Of a stretch of 64,000 nt of DNA, positions 29,312-39,324 are shown one piece after another. Position numbers and translations under genes: made by a program. The stretch is from Burkholderia paludis (GTDB lineage Bacteria; Pseudomonadota; Gammaproteobacteria; Burkholderiales; Burkholderiaceae). The stretch is taken from positions 124,001 through 188,000 of the forward strand of contig NZ_JPGL01000020.1 of assembly GCF_000732615.1 (NCBI RefSeq), read 5' to 3'. Below the pieces are notes generated by a model that was given only the letters and a program-made list of their open reading frames with translations, was not told where the DNA came from and ran no database searches. The stretch's first letter is position 1. The number at the start of each line of letters is the position of its first letter.

Positions 29312-30508
29312 TCAGACAGTGCGCTCCACGCGTGGCGCAGGCGCTTTCGCAATGATCGCGGCGGCGAGGCGGCGTGCCTCGGTATCCGCCGCCAGGACGT
29401 CCTCGAGCCCGTCGGGCGCACGGTTCGGCAGCGTGTTGAGCACCGCATCGACCGTCGCCGCGATCGCCATGAAGCCGATCCGGCGCTCGAGAAACGCTTC
29501 GACCGCCACTTCGTTCGCCGCGTTCAATGCGGCGCTCGCGATGCCACCCTCCTCGAGCGCCTTCAGTGCGAGCGCGAGGCACGGGAAGCGTGCGTAATCG
29601 GGCTTCTCGAACGACAGCTGGGCGATCTGCGCGAGGTCGAGCTGGTCGACGCCCGCATCGACGCGATCGGGAAACGCGAGCGCGTGCGCGATCGGCGTGC
29701 GCATGTCGGGGTTGCCGAGCTGCGCGAGCACCGAGCCGTCGCGGTACGACACCAGCGAGTGGATCACGCTCTGCGGATGGATCAGCACGTCGATCCGGTC
29801 GCCCGGCAGCCCGAAGATCCAGTGCGCCTCGATCACCTCGAGGCCCTTGTTCATCATCGTCGCGGAATCGACCGAGATCTTGCGGCCCATCACCCAGTTC
29901 GGGTGCTTGCATGCCTCGTCCGGCGTCACGTCGACGAGCGTGGCCGGCTCGCGCGTGCGGAACGGGCCACCCGACGCGGTCAGGATGATCTTCGAGATCC
30001 CGCCGTGCTCGGTGGCTTCGCGCGGCATGCACTGGAAGATCGCATTGTGTTCGCTGTCGACCGGCAGCAGGATCGCGCCATGGTCGCGCACGGCGTCCAT
30101 GAAGATCGCGCCCGACATCACCAGCGCTTCCTTGTTCGCCAGCAGGATGCGCTTGCCGGCACGCGCGGCCGCGAGGCTCGGCGCGAGGCCGGCCGCGCCG
30201 ACGATCGCCGCGACCACCGTGTCGCAGCCGTCGCTCTTCGACACGTCGACGAGCGCCTGCGGCCCGTGCAGCACGGTCGTCCTGCTGCCCGCCGCGCGCA
30301 GCTTCACATCGACCTGCGCGGCCGTCGCGGCATCGCCGACCACCGCCACCTCGGGCGTGAAACGCAGGCACTGCTCGACCAGTTTGTCGCCGTTGCGGTG
30401 GGCGGTCAGCGCGTAGACCGAGAAGCGCTCGGGATGGCGCGCGACCACGTCGAGCGTGCTGTCTCCGATCGAGCCCGTGGAACCGAGCAATGTCAGACGT
30501 TTTTGCAT
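29312..30508 (-). CDS. dxr: 1-deoxy-D-xylulose 5-phosphate reductoisomerase
   Basis: A 398-residue enzyme of the MEP isoprenoid pathway that makes 2-C-methylerythritol 4-phosphate with NADPH. The nucleotide motif '[16 protein letters not shown]' starts the protein. '[12 protein letters not shown]', '[13 protein letters not shown]' and '[10 protein letters not shown]' bind metal and substrate. It supplies precursors used by uppS two genes upstream. Confidence 0.97.
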   Translation of the reverse strand: MQKRLTLLGSTGSIGDSTLDVVARHPERFSVYALTAHRNGDKLVEQCLRFTPEVAVVGDAATAAQVDVKLRAAGSRTTVLHGPQALVDVSKSDGCDTVVAAIVGAAGLAPSLAAARAGKRILLANKEALVMSGAIFMDAVRDHGAILLPVDSEHNAIFQCMPREATEHGGISKIILTASGGPFRTREPATLVDVTPDEACKHPNWVMGRKISVDSATMMNKGLEVIEAHWIFGLPGDRIDVLIHPQSVIHSLVSYRDGSVLAQLGNPDMRTPIAHALAFPDRVDAGVDQLDLAQIAQLSFEKPDYARFPCLALALKALEEGGIASAALNAANEVAVEAFLERRIGFMAIAATVDAVLNTLPNRAPDGLEDVLAADTEARRLAAAIIAKAPAPRVERTV

Positions 30509-30523
30509 AACAGAATTAGTGGT

Positions 30524-31345
30524 TTAACCAAGCAGCAGCATCGCGAGCGGCAGCACCGGCAGCAGCGCGTCGACACGGTCGAGCACGCCGCCATGGCCAG
30601 GCAGCAGTCCGCTCGAATCCTTCACGCCCGCCTGCCGCTTCAACAGCGACTCGAACAGGTCGCCGATCACGCTGTACGCGACCAGCAGGGTCAGTGCGGC
30701 CCACGCGCCCGGCATCCCGTAGCGCGCGGCAAATGCAGAAAACAGGGTCGGTTCGAACGCGTGCGCAGCCATTGCCGCGCCGGCAACGACCAGCACGGCC
30801 AGCCAGCCGCCGATCGCGCCTTCCCAGCTCTTCCCGGGACTGATCGTGACGGCCAGTTTACGCTTTCCGAAGGCCTTGCCCGCGAAGTATGCGCCGATAT
30901 CGGCCAGCCAGACGACCAGCAGCAGCGACAGCACGAACGGAACGCCCTGCGCGCGCGCCGCGACGAGCGCATGCCAGCAGGCGGCAAAGACCACGAGGCC
31001 CGCGGCCAGCAGGAACGGCCGCCATACGCCGCCCGCGAGTTCGGGCTTGCGCCGCAGCGCGAACGGGCCGACCAGCAGCCAGAACACGCCGGCGGCCATG
31101 AAAAGGGGACGGGATGCCGCCGCGTCGACGCCGAGCGGCGTCGTAGCCGCGAGCGCAAGCGCCGCGACGACCGCATAGACGATCGGGCCGGCGCCGCGAA
31201 GCTTCAGCAGGCGCGCCCATTCCCACGCGGCGAACACGAGGACGACGCCGATCAGCGCGCCGAATGCGGCGAGCGGTGCGAACAGCGTCACCGGCAGCAG
31301 GACGGCCAGCATCACGATCGCCGTGATCACACGGGTTTTCAGCAT
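30524..31345 (-). CDS. cdsA: Phosphatidate cytidylyltransferase
   Basis: A 273-residue integral membrane enzyme that makes CDP-diacylglycerol, the branch point of phospholipid synthesis. It has about eight hydrophobic segments, and the C-terminal signature '[18 protein letters not shown]' holds the conserved aspartates. '[15 protein letters not shown]' is also typical. The start at 31345 gives '[14 protein letters not shown]' and overlaps the end of uppS by 7 bases. Confidence 0.95.
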   Translation of the reverse strand: MLKTRVITAIVMLAVLLPVTLFAPLAAFGALIGVVLVFAAWEWARLLKLRGAGPIVYAVVAALALAATTPLGVDAAASRPLFMAAGVFWLLVGPFALRRKPELAGGVWRPFLLAAGLVVFAACWHALVAARAQGVPFVLSLLLVVWLADIGAYFAGKAFGKRKLAVTISPGKSWEGAIGGWLAVLVVAGAAMAAHAFEPTLFSAFAARYGMPGAWAALTLLVAYSVIGDLFESLLKRQAGVKDSSGLLPGHGGVLDRVDALLPVLPLAMLLLG

Positions 31346-32121
31346 GAAAGGGAATCGGCGTTCTGCGATTGGGGTTCGAGCTGGGCGCTCGTGCGGCCGA
31401 AACGGCGCTCGCGCTCCGTATACGACGCCATCGCGTCCGCCAGTGCCGCGCCGTCGAAATCCGGCCAGTATTTGTCGGTGAAATAGAATTCGGCGTACGC
31501 GAGCTGCCACAGCAGGAAGTTGCTGACGCGCTGCTCGCCGCCCGTGCGGATGAAGAGGTCCGGCTCCGGCGCATAGGCCATCGCCAGGTGCGGCGCGAAG
31601 GCGTCCTCGGTCACTTCGACCTCGCGCCCCTCGCGCACGGATTGCTCGACGAGCTTCTTCGTCGCCTGCAGGATGTCCCACCGGCCGCCGTAGTTGGCCG
31701 CGATGGTGAGCGTCAGGCGGGTATTGCGCGCCGTCTTGGTTTCGGCGCGGCGAATCAGTTCGCGGATGCGCGGCTCGAAGCGCTCGAGATCGCCGACGAC
31801 ACGCAGGCGGATGCCGTTCGCATGCAGCTTGCCGATCTCGCGCTCCAGCGCGGTGATGAAGAGCCGCATCAGGAACGACACTTCGTCGGTCGGGCGCCGC
31901 CAGTTTTCCGAACTGAACGCAAACAGCGTCAGGTATTCGACGCCGGCGCGCGCGCAGCCCTCGACCACCGCCCGCACGGCGTCGACGCCGCGGGTATGCC
32001 CCGCGACGCGCGGCAGGCGGCGTTCGGTCGCCCAACGGCCGTTGCCGTCCATGATGATCGCGATGTGACGCGGCACGACGCCGACGTCAGGCACGCGAAC
32101 GGTAGAGCTGGTATAAGTCAT
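31339..32121 (-). CDS. uppS: Undecaprenyl (polyprenyl) diphosphate synthase
   Basis: A 260-residue cis-prenyltransferase that makes the C55 carrier lipid for peptidoglycan and O-antigen. The catalytic aspartate is Asp25 in '[10 protein letters not shown]'. '[11 protein letters not shown]' and the C-terminal '[20 protein letters not shown]' are signature blocks. The C-terminus overlaps cdsA by 7 bases. Confidence 0.97.
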   Translation of the reverse strand: MTYTSSTVRVPDVGVVPRHIAIIMDGNGRWATERRLPRVAGHTRGVDAVRAVVEGCARAGVEYLTLFAFSSENWRRPTDEVSFLMRLFITALEREIGKLHANGIRLRVVGDLERFEPRIRELIRRAETKTARNTRLTLTIAANYGGRWDILQATKKLVEQSVREGREVEVTEDAFAPHLAMAYAPEPDLFIRTGGEQRVSNFLLWQLAYAEFYFTDKYWPDFDGAALADAMASYTERERRFGRTSAQLEPQSQNADSLSC

Positions 32122-32170
32122 GGCCGTTGAGACAGTAAGGCGGGAAGAAGGCGGCGCGCGAGGACGGTCG

Positions 32171-32731
32171 TCAGACCGTCATGATCTCGGCTTCCTTGCT
32201 CTGCACGAGCTTGTCGACTTCGGCCACGTGCTTGTCGGTCAGCTTCTGCACGTCGTCGCTCGCGCGGCGCTCGTCGTCTTCCGAGATTTCCTTGTCCTTC
32301 ACGAGCTTCTTCAGCGCTTCGTTCGCGTCGCGGCGCAGGTTGCGGATCGCGACCTTGGCCGTTTCGCCTTCGCTCTTCACGACCTTGGTCAGCTCGCGGC
32401 GGCGCTCTTCCGTCAGCGCGGGCATCGGCACGCGAATCAGGTCGCCCGACGTGGCCGGGTTCAGGCCCAGATCGGCTTCGCGGATGGCCTTCTCGACCTT
32501 CGCGACCATGTTCTTTTCCCACGGCTGCACGCCGATCGTGCGCGCATCGACGAGCGTCAGGTTCGCGACCTGCGAGATCGGCACCATCGACCCGTAGTAG
32601 TCGACCTGCACGTGATCGAGCAGACCGGTGTGTGCACGGCCCGTACGGATCTTTGCCAGATCGTTCTTGAACGCTTCGATCGAGCGCTGCATCTTTTGCT
32701 CGACGCCCTTCTTGGTATCAGCGACACTCAT
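32171..32731 (-). CDS. frr: Ribosome recycling factor
   Basis: A 186-residue RRF that splits post-termination ribosomes with EF-G. The three-helix bundle is recognisable from '[20 protein letters not shown]', '[20 protein letters not shown]' and '[20 protein letters not shown]'. Length is standard. It follows pyrH by 91 bases. Confidence 0.98.
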   Translation of the reverse strand: MSVADTKKGVEQKMQRSIEAFKNDLAKIRTGRAHTGLLDHVQVDYYGSMVPISQVANLTLVDARTIGVQPWEKNMVAKVEKAIREADLGLNPATSGDLIRVPMPALTEERRRELTKVVKSEGETAKVAIRNLRRDANEALKKLVKDKEISEDDERRASDDVQKLTDKHVAEVDKLVQSKEAEIMTV

Positions 32732-32822
32732 TTCAACCTCCGAACCTTCAAACCTTCAAAGAACGCGGGCCCTGCCCGGCGCATCTCGCGCGCCGCGGCC
32801 GCCTGCCCGCATCCACGGGAGT

Positions 32823-33707
<885 letters not shown>

Positions 33708-34589
33708 TTACTGCTGCTTTGCTGCTGCGACTTGCGCGGCCACTTCGGCGGCGAAGTCGTCCTGGCGCTTCTCGATGCCTTCGCCGACGACGAACAGCGT
33801 GAACTTCTGCACTGCGGCATTCGCTGCCTTCAGCATCTGTTCGATCGTCTGCTTGTCGTTCTTCACGAACGTCTGGTTCAGCAGCGACACTTCCTTCAGG
33901 TACTTCTGGACGCTGCCGTCGACCATCTTCGCGACGATCTCGGCCGGCTTGCCCGATTCCGCAGCCTTCTGCTCGGCCACGCGGCGTTCCGTCTCGATCA
34001 GTTCCGCCGGCACGTCAGCCGACGACAGCGCGACCGGCTTCATTGCAGCGATGTGCATCGCGACGTCCTTGCCGACCTGCTCTTCCGCGCCCGTGTACTC
34101 GACGATCACGCCGATACGCGCGCCGTGCAGGTACGTTGCGATCTTGTTCGCGGTTTCGAAACGGACGAAACGGCGGATCGACACGTTCTCGCCGATCTTG
34201 CCGATCAGTGCCAGGCGCACTGCGTCGACCGTCGAGCCTTCGAGCGGCAGCGCCGACAGCGCGGCCACGTCGGCCGGATTCTGCGTTGCAACGAGTTCTG
34301 CAACCGTCTTCGAGAACGCGAGGAAGTCGTCGTTCTTCGCGACGAAGTCGGTTTCGCAGTTCAGCTCGACCAGCGCGCCTGCGTTGCCGCCGACGAACGA
34401 TGCGACGACGCCTTCTGCCGTCACGCGCGATGCCGCCTTGCTCGCCTTGTTGCCGAGCTTGACGCGCAGCAGCTCTTCAGCCTTGGCCAGATCGCCGTCG
34501 GCTTCCGTCAGCGCCTTCTTGCACTCCATCATCGGTGCGTCGGTCTTTGCGCGCAGTTCTGCCACCATGCTTGCGGTAATTGCCGCCAT
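33708..34589 (-). CDS. tsf: Elongation factor Ts
   Basis: A 293-residue guanine-nucleotide exchange factor for EF-Tu. The N-terminal UBA-like domain '[20 protein letters not shown]' and the core '[15 protein letters not shown]' (the TDFV contact with EF-Tu) are intact. Two ATGs are adjacent; the second (34589) is chosen because GGAG lies 6 bases before it and only 3 before the first. A strong terminator hairpin lies between rpsB and this gene. Confidence 0.98.
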   Translation of the reverse strand: MAAITASMVAELRAKTDAPMMECKKALTEADGDLAKAEELLRVKLGNKASKAASRVTAEGVVASFVGGNAGALVELNCETDFVAKNDDFLAFSKTVAELVATQNPADVAALSALPLEGSTVDAVRLALIGKIGENVSIRRFVRFETANKIATYLHGARIGVIVEYTGAEEQVGKDVAMHIAAMKPVALSSADVPAELIETERRVAEQKAAESGKPAEIVAKMVDGSVQKYLKEVSLLNQTFVKNDKQTIEQMLKAANAAVQKFTLFVVGEGIEKRQDDFAAEVAAQVAAAKQQ

Positions 34590-34700
34590 CATTCGCTCCT
34601 TGAGTCTGTATTCACAACGCCGCCCGCTTGGACGCGAACGGCCGAGATTCGGTTCCGGACCCGCGCCGATTCGGCGCGATCAGGTCCGGCGCACAAGCTT

Positions 34701-34733
34701 AAAAAAAGGGGGCCTGTTGAGAGCCCCCTTTTT
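34701..34733. terminator. Intrinsic terminator between rpsB and tsf
   Basis: AAAAAGGGGGC (34703-34713) pairs with GCCCCCTTTTT (34723-34733) across a 9-base loop. On the minus strand the stem is followed by a long T-run (TTTTTTT). Partial read-through would set the rpsB to tsf ratio. Confidence 0.85.
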
Positions 34734-34751
34734 GCGCCGGCTCGGGGCCAG

Positions 34752-35492
34752 TTACGCGTTTTCCTCGACGTACTCGTCGTCGCCGCGTGCGGCCTGGACC
34801 ACTTCGTTGACCGCGTTCGCACGGCCTTCGAGGATCGCGTCGGCCACGCCTTCGGCGTACAGCGCGACTGCCTTGCTCGAGTCGTCGTTACCCGGGATCA
34901 CGTAGTCCACACCTTCCGGCGAGTGGTTCGTATCGACCACGGCGATGACCGGCACGCCCAGCTTGTTCGCTTCGGTCACGGCAATCTTGTGGTAGCCGAC
35001 GTCGACGACGAAGATTGCGTCCGGAATGCCGCCCATGTCCTTCACGCCGCCGATCGACTTCTGCAGCTTCGCGATTTCACGTTCGAACAGCAGCGCTTCC
35101 TTCTTGCTCATCTTTTCGAGCTCGCCTGCCTCGACTGCCGCTTCCATGTCCTTCAGGCGCTTGATCGATACCTTCAGCGTCTTGAAGTTGGTCATCATGC
35201 CGCCGAGCCAGCGTGCGTTGACGAACGGCATGCCTGCGCGCTGCGCTTCCTGGGCGATCGTGTCACGCGATTGACGCTTCGTGCCGACGAACAGGATCGT
35301 GCCGCGGTTCGCTGCCAGCTGGCGCACGTACTTCTGTGCGTCCGTGAACATCGGCAGCGTCTTTTCGAGGTTGATGATGTGAATCTTGTTGCGGTGACCG
35401 AAAATGAACGGAGCCATCTTCGGGTTCCAGAAGCGCGTCTGGTGACCGAAGTGGACACCCGCTTCCAGCATTTGGCGCATCGTGACTGCCAT
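34752..35492 (-). CDS. rpsB: 30S ribosomal protein S2
   Basis: A 246-residue S2. The family start '[20 protein letters not shown]', '[13 protein letters not shown]' and '[20 protein letters not shown]' are intact. First gene of the long minus-strand array. A good promoter and an approximately 200-base structured leader precede it, consistent with the autoregulation known for S2 in other bacteria. Confidence 0.98.
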
Positions 35493-35694
35493 GTAAATTC
35501 TCCACGAGGGTTGGGTCTTAAGCCGGCCGCCGTACCGCCGCGCGAACCCGCCCGAAGGGCGCGAATTCTGCGCGGCCGGCACCCTGGTTGCGCCGGCTTG
35601 CGATTCGGCACGTGCAAAATGCCCGTGCCGCAAGTCTTTCACCGCGATGCCGCCCCTATTCCGGGGCAACATCGGCATTTGGATGTCGACTTAG
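35493..35694 (-). promoter_or_regulatory. rpsB leader with three stems
   Basis: A 5' untranslated region of about 200 bases between the predicted transcription start and rpsB. It holds three inverted repeats: 35522-35530 with 35572-35580 (9 bp), 35606-35612 with 35624-35630 (7 bp), and 35652-35656 with 35663-35667 (5 bp). Such leaders mediate feedback by S2 in E. coli; whether this one does is inferred. Confidence 0.45.
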
Positions 35695-35700
35695 CCAAAG

Positions 35701-35730
35701 AGTATAGCACGCCGATTTGTCCGCTCTCAA
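35701..35730 (-). promoter_or_regulatory. rpsB promoter
   Basis: On the minus strand TTGAGA (fwd 35725-35730) and TATACT (fwd 35701-35706) are 18 bases apart, each 5 of 6 to consensus. It is the strongest sigma-70 promoter seen in the window and drives rpsB and the following array. Confidence 0.8.
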
Positions 35731-35832
35731 GTCGCCCGCCACTTTCGCCTGCCGCGCGCCCGTCGGCCGGACAATCCGCGAAAACCCGCATCCGCTCGGC
35801 CGGCAGGGGCTGCGAGGCCCGCCATAAGGTGC

Positions 35833-35838
35833 GATAAT
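35833..35838 (+). promoter_or_regulatory. Candidate -10 of the map operon
   Basis: GATAAT lies 33 bases before the map ATG. No convincing -35 is visible, so support is limited. With the rpsB promoter it makes the 378-base map/rpsB gap a divergent promoter region. Confidence 0.4.
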
Positions 35839-35870
35839 CCGTCAATTCACCGCATTCCAGGCATACCTCG

Positions 35871-36686
35871 ATGGCTATTACGCTCAAAAACGAACACGAT
35901 ATCGCCGAGATGCGCGTCGCCTGCCGTCTCGCGAGCGAAGTGCTCGACTTCATCACGCCGCACGTCGTCGCGGGCGTCACGACCGCCGAACTCGACCGCC
36001 TCTGCCACGAGTACATGCTCAACGAGCAGGGCACGGTCCCCGCGCCGCTGAACTACCAGCCGCCCGGCTACCCGCCGTACCCGAAGGCCACCTGCATTTC
36101 GGTCAACGACGTGATCTGCCACGGCATTCCCGGCGAAAAGGTGATCAAGAACGGCGACGCGCTGAACATCGACATCACCGTGATCAAGAACGGCTATTTC
36201 GGCGACACCAGCCGGATGTTCATCGTCGGCGAGGGTTCGATCCTCGCGAAGCGCCTCGTGCAGACCACCTACGAATGCATGTGGCTCGGCATCGACCAGG
36301 TCAAGCCCGGCGCGCACCTCGGCGACATCGGCTACGCGATCCAGAAGCACGCGGAAGCGCAGGGCTACAGCGTCGTGCGCGAATACTGCGGCCACGGCAT
36401 CGGCACGGTGTTCCACGAGGATCCGCAGGTCGTCCACTACGGCCGCCCGGGCACCGGCATCGAGCTGAAGGCCGGGATGATCTTCACGATCGAGCCGATG
36501 ATCAACGCCGGCAAGCGCGACATCCGCACGATGCCCGACCAGTGGACGGTCAAGACGCGCGACCGCAGCCTGTCCGCGCAATGGGAGCACACGGTGCTCG
36601 TCACCGAAACCGGCTACGAGGTGCTGACGGTCTCGGCCGGCACGCCGGCGCGCCCCGTGTTCGCCCAACCGGCGGCAGCGGTCTGA
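35871..36686 (+). CDS. map: Methionine aminopeptidase
   Basis: A 271-residue type I enzyme that removes the initiator methionine. Conserved parts include 'NDVICHGIPGEKVIKNGDAL', 'NIDITVIKNGYFGDTSRMF' with the metal-binding aspartates, 'CGHGIGTVFHEDPQVVHYG' (His ligand) and 'EPMINAG' and 'EHTVLVTETG' (Glu ligands). Divergent from rpsB, as in most proteobacteria. Confidence 0.98.
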   Translation: MAITLKNEHDIAEMRVACRLASEVLDFITPHVVAGVTTAELDRLCHEYMLNEQGTVPAPLNYQPPGYPPYPKATCISVNDVICHGIPGEKVIKNGDALNIDITVIKNGYFGDTSRMFIVGEGSILAKRLVQTTYECMWLGIDQVKPGAHLGDIGYAIQKHAEAQGYSVVREYCGHGIGTVFHEDPQVVHYGRPGTGIELKAGMIFTIEPMINAGKRDIRTMPDQWTVKTRDRSLSAQWEHTVLVTETGYEVLTVSAGTPARPVFAQPAAAV

Positions 36687-36731
36687 GCGCCGTCGCGCCA
36701 GCCCGCCCCGCCCGCACCTGAACGGCCGCCC

Positions 36732-39308
36732 ATGAGCGCTCACGCCGCCCCCTCGCCCGAAGCGCTGTCGCGGCGCGCCGAATTCAAGGCCGCCAAGACC
36801 GACCTGCTCGAGCGCTTTCGCCGCGCGACCAACGTCGCGTCGCTGATGCACGCGCTGTCGAAACTGACCGACGAAGCGCTGAAGCGCGTGTGGGACGACT
36901 GCGGGCTGCCCGCGACGCTCGCGCTCGTCGCCGTCGGCGGCTACGGGCGCGGCGAGCTCGCGCCCCATTCCGACGTCGACATCCTCGTGCTGCTGCCCGA
37001 CGCGCACGACCCGGCGCTCGACCCGCGCATCGAGCGCTTCATCGGAATGGCATGGGATCTCGGTCTCGAGATCGGCAGCAGCGTGCGCACGGTCGCGCAG
37101 TGCATCGAGGAGGCGTCGCAGGACGTCACGGTGCAGACCTCGCTGCTGGAAGCGCGCCGCATCGTCGGCAGCACCGCGCTGTTCGAGCGCTTCACGGTGC
37201 GTTACCACGAGGCGCTCGACGCACGTGCGTTCTTCACCGCGAAGGTGCTCGAGATGCGCCAGCGCCACGCGAAGTTCCAGGACACGCCGTACAGCCTCGA
37301 ACCGAACGTGAAGGAAAGCCCGGGCGGGCTGCGCGACCTGCAGACGATCCTGTGGATCGCGCGCGCGGCCGGCTTCGGCAGCAGCTGGCGCGAACTCGAC
37401 ACGCGCGGCCTGATCACCGACCGCGAAGCGCGCGAGCTGCGTCGCAACGAAGGTTTCCTGAAGACGCTGCGCGCGCGGCTGCACGTGATCGCCGGCCGCC
37501 GCCAGGACATGCTCGTCTTCGACCTGCAGACGCAGGCGGCCGAAAGCTTCGGCTACCAGCCGACACAGACCAAGCGCACGAGCGAGCAGCTGATGCGCCG
37601 CTATTACTGGGCTGCGAAAGCCGTCACGCAGCTCGCGACGATCCTGATCCAGAACATCGAGGCGCAGCTCTTCCCCGCGACGAGCGGCATCACGCGCGTG
37701 CTGTCGCCGGACCGCTTCGTCGAGAAACAGGGGATGCTCGAGATCGTCGACGACGGCGTGTTCGAGCGCCACCCCGATGCGATCCTCGAAGCATTCCTGC
37801 TGTACGAAACGACCCGCGGCGTGAAGGGCCTGTCCGCCCGCACGCTGCGCGCGCTGTACAACTCGCGCGAGATCATGAACAACGCGTGGCGGCGCGATCC
37901 GCAGAACCGCCAGACGTTCATGCGCATCCTTCAGCAACCCGAAGGAATCACGCACGCATTCCGGCTGATGAACCAGACGAGCGTGCTCGGCCGCTACCTG
38001 CTGAATTTCCGCCGCATCGTCGGGCAGATGCAGCACGACCTGTACCACGTGTACACGGTCGACCAGCACATCCTGATGGTGTTGCGCAACATCCGCCGCT
38101 TCGCGGTTGCCGAGCACGCGCACGAATACCCGTTCTGCAGCCAGTTGATCGGCAACTTCGAGCGCCCGTGGGTGCTGTATGTCGCGGCGCTGTTCCACGA
38201 CATCGCGAAGGGCCGCGGCGGCGACCACTCGACGCTCGGGATGGCGGACGCGCGGCGCTTCTGCCGCGAGCACGGCATCGCCGGCGACGACGCGGCGCTG
38301 ATCGTGTGGCTCGTCCAGCATCACCTGACGATGAGCCAGGTCGCGCAGAAGCAGGACACGAGCGACCCGGAGGTCATCAAGCGCTTTGCCGAACTCGTCG
38401 GCAACGAACGGCGCCTCACCGCGCTCTACCTGCTGACCGTCGCCGATATCCGCGGCACGAGCCCGAAAGTGTGGAACACGTGGAAGGGCAAGCTGCTCGA
38501 GGACCTGTACCGCATCACGCTCGCCGTGCTCGGCGGCGCCAACCCCGACGCCCATTCCGAGCTGAAATCGCGACAGGAACAGGCGCTCGCGCTGCTGCGC
38601 CTCGAGACCGTGCCCGACGACGCGCACCGCGCGCTGTGGGATCAGCTCGACATCGGTTTCTTCCTGCGTCACGACGCGGCCGACATCGCGTGGCAGACGC
38701 GCGTGCTGTACCGGCACGTGAACGCCGACACCGCGATCGTCCGCGCGCGGCCGTCGCCGATCGGCGAAGCGCTGCAAGTGCTCGTCTACGTGAAGGACCG
38801 CCCCGACCTGTTCGCGGGCATCTGCGCGTATTTCGACCGCAACGGGCTGTCGGTGCTCGACGCACGGGTCAGCACCACGCGGCACGGCTACGCGCTCGAC
38901 AACTTCATCGTCACGCAGACCGAAAGCGACGTGCGGTACCGCGACATCGCGAATCTCGTCGAGCAGCAGCTTGCGACGCGGCTCACCGAGACTTCACCGC
39001 TGCCGGAGCCGTCCAAGGGCCGCCTCTCGAGGCTGTCCCGGACGTTTCCGATCACGCCGCGCGTCGACCTGCGGGCCGACGAGCGCGGCCAGTACTACAT
39101 CCTGTCCGTGTCGGCCAACGACCGGCCGGGCCTTCTCTATTCGATCGCGCGCGTGCTCGCCGAACATCGCATCGGCGTCCATGCGGCGCGGATCAATACG
39201 CTCGGCGAACGCGTCGAGGACATCTTCCTGCTCGCGGGCGCCGGCTTGTCCGACAACCGCCTGCAGATCCAGCTCGAAACCGAATTGCTGCGCGCGATCG
39301 CAGTCTGA
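36732..39308 (+). CDS. glnD: PII uridylyltransferase / uridylyl-removing enzyme
   Basis: An 858-residue bifunctional glutamine sensor that uridylylates and de-uridylylates PII proteins. Domains in order: nucleotidyltransferase ('[20 protein letters not shown]'), a linker with '[19 protein letters not shown]', an HD phosphohydrolase ('[14 protein letters not shown]'), and two ACT domains near the C-terminus ('[20 protein letters not shown]', '[20 protein letters not shown]'). Length is normal. Located 45 bases after map. Confidence 0.97.
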   Translation: MSAHAAPSPEALSRRAEFKAAKTDLLERFRRATNVASLMHALSKLTDEALKRVWDDCGLPATLALVAVGGYGRGELAPHSDVDILVLLPDAHDPALDPRIERFIGMAWDLGLEIGSSVRTVAQCIEEASQDVTVQTSLLEARRIVGSTALFERFTVRYHEALDARAFFTAKVLEMRQRHAKFQDTPYSLEPNVKESPGGLRDLQTILWIARAAGFGSSWRELDTRGLITDREARELRRNEGFLKTLRARLHVIAGRRQDMLVFDLQTQAAESFGYQPTQTKRTSEQLMRRYYWAAKAVTQLATILIQNIEAQLFPATSGITRVLSPDRFVEKQGMLEIVDDGVFERHPDAILEAFLLYETTRGVKGLSARTLRALYNSREIMNNAWRRDPQNRQTFMRILQQPEGITHAFRLMNQTSVLGRYLLNFRRIVGQMQHDLYHVYTVDQHILMVLRNIRRFAVAEHAHEYPFCSQLIGNFERPWVLYVAALFHDIAKGRGGDHSTLGMADARRFCREHGIAGDDAALIVWLVQHHLTMSQVAQKQDTSDPEVIKRFAELVGNERRLTALYLLTVADIRGTSPKVWNTWKGKLLEDLYRITLAVLGGANPDAHSELKSRQEQALALLRLETVPDDAHRALWDQLDIGFFLRHDAADIAWQTRVLYRHVNADTAIVRARPSPIGEALQVLVYVKDRPDLFAGICAYFDRNGLSVLDARVSTTRHGYALDNFIVTQTESDVRYRDIANLVEQQLATRLTETSPLPEPSKGRLSRLSRTFPITPRVDLRADERGQYYILSVSANDRPGLLYSIARVLAEHRIGVHAARINTLGERVEDIFLLAGAGLSDNRLQIQLETELLRAIAV

Positions 39309-39324
39309 ATGAATTCCAGCGTTT

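Noticed and set aside
35847-38885. 1012-codon minus-strand frame antisense to map/glnD
   Set aside because: Same GC-driven shadow; map and glnD motifs are all on the plus strand.
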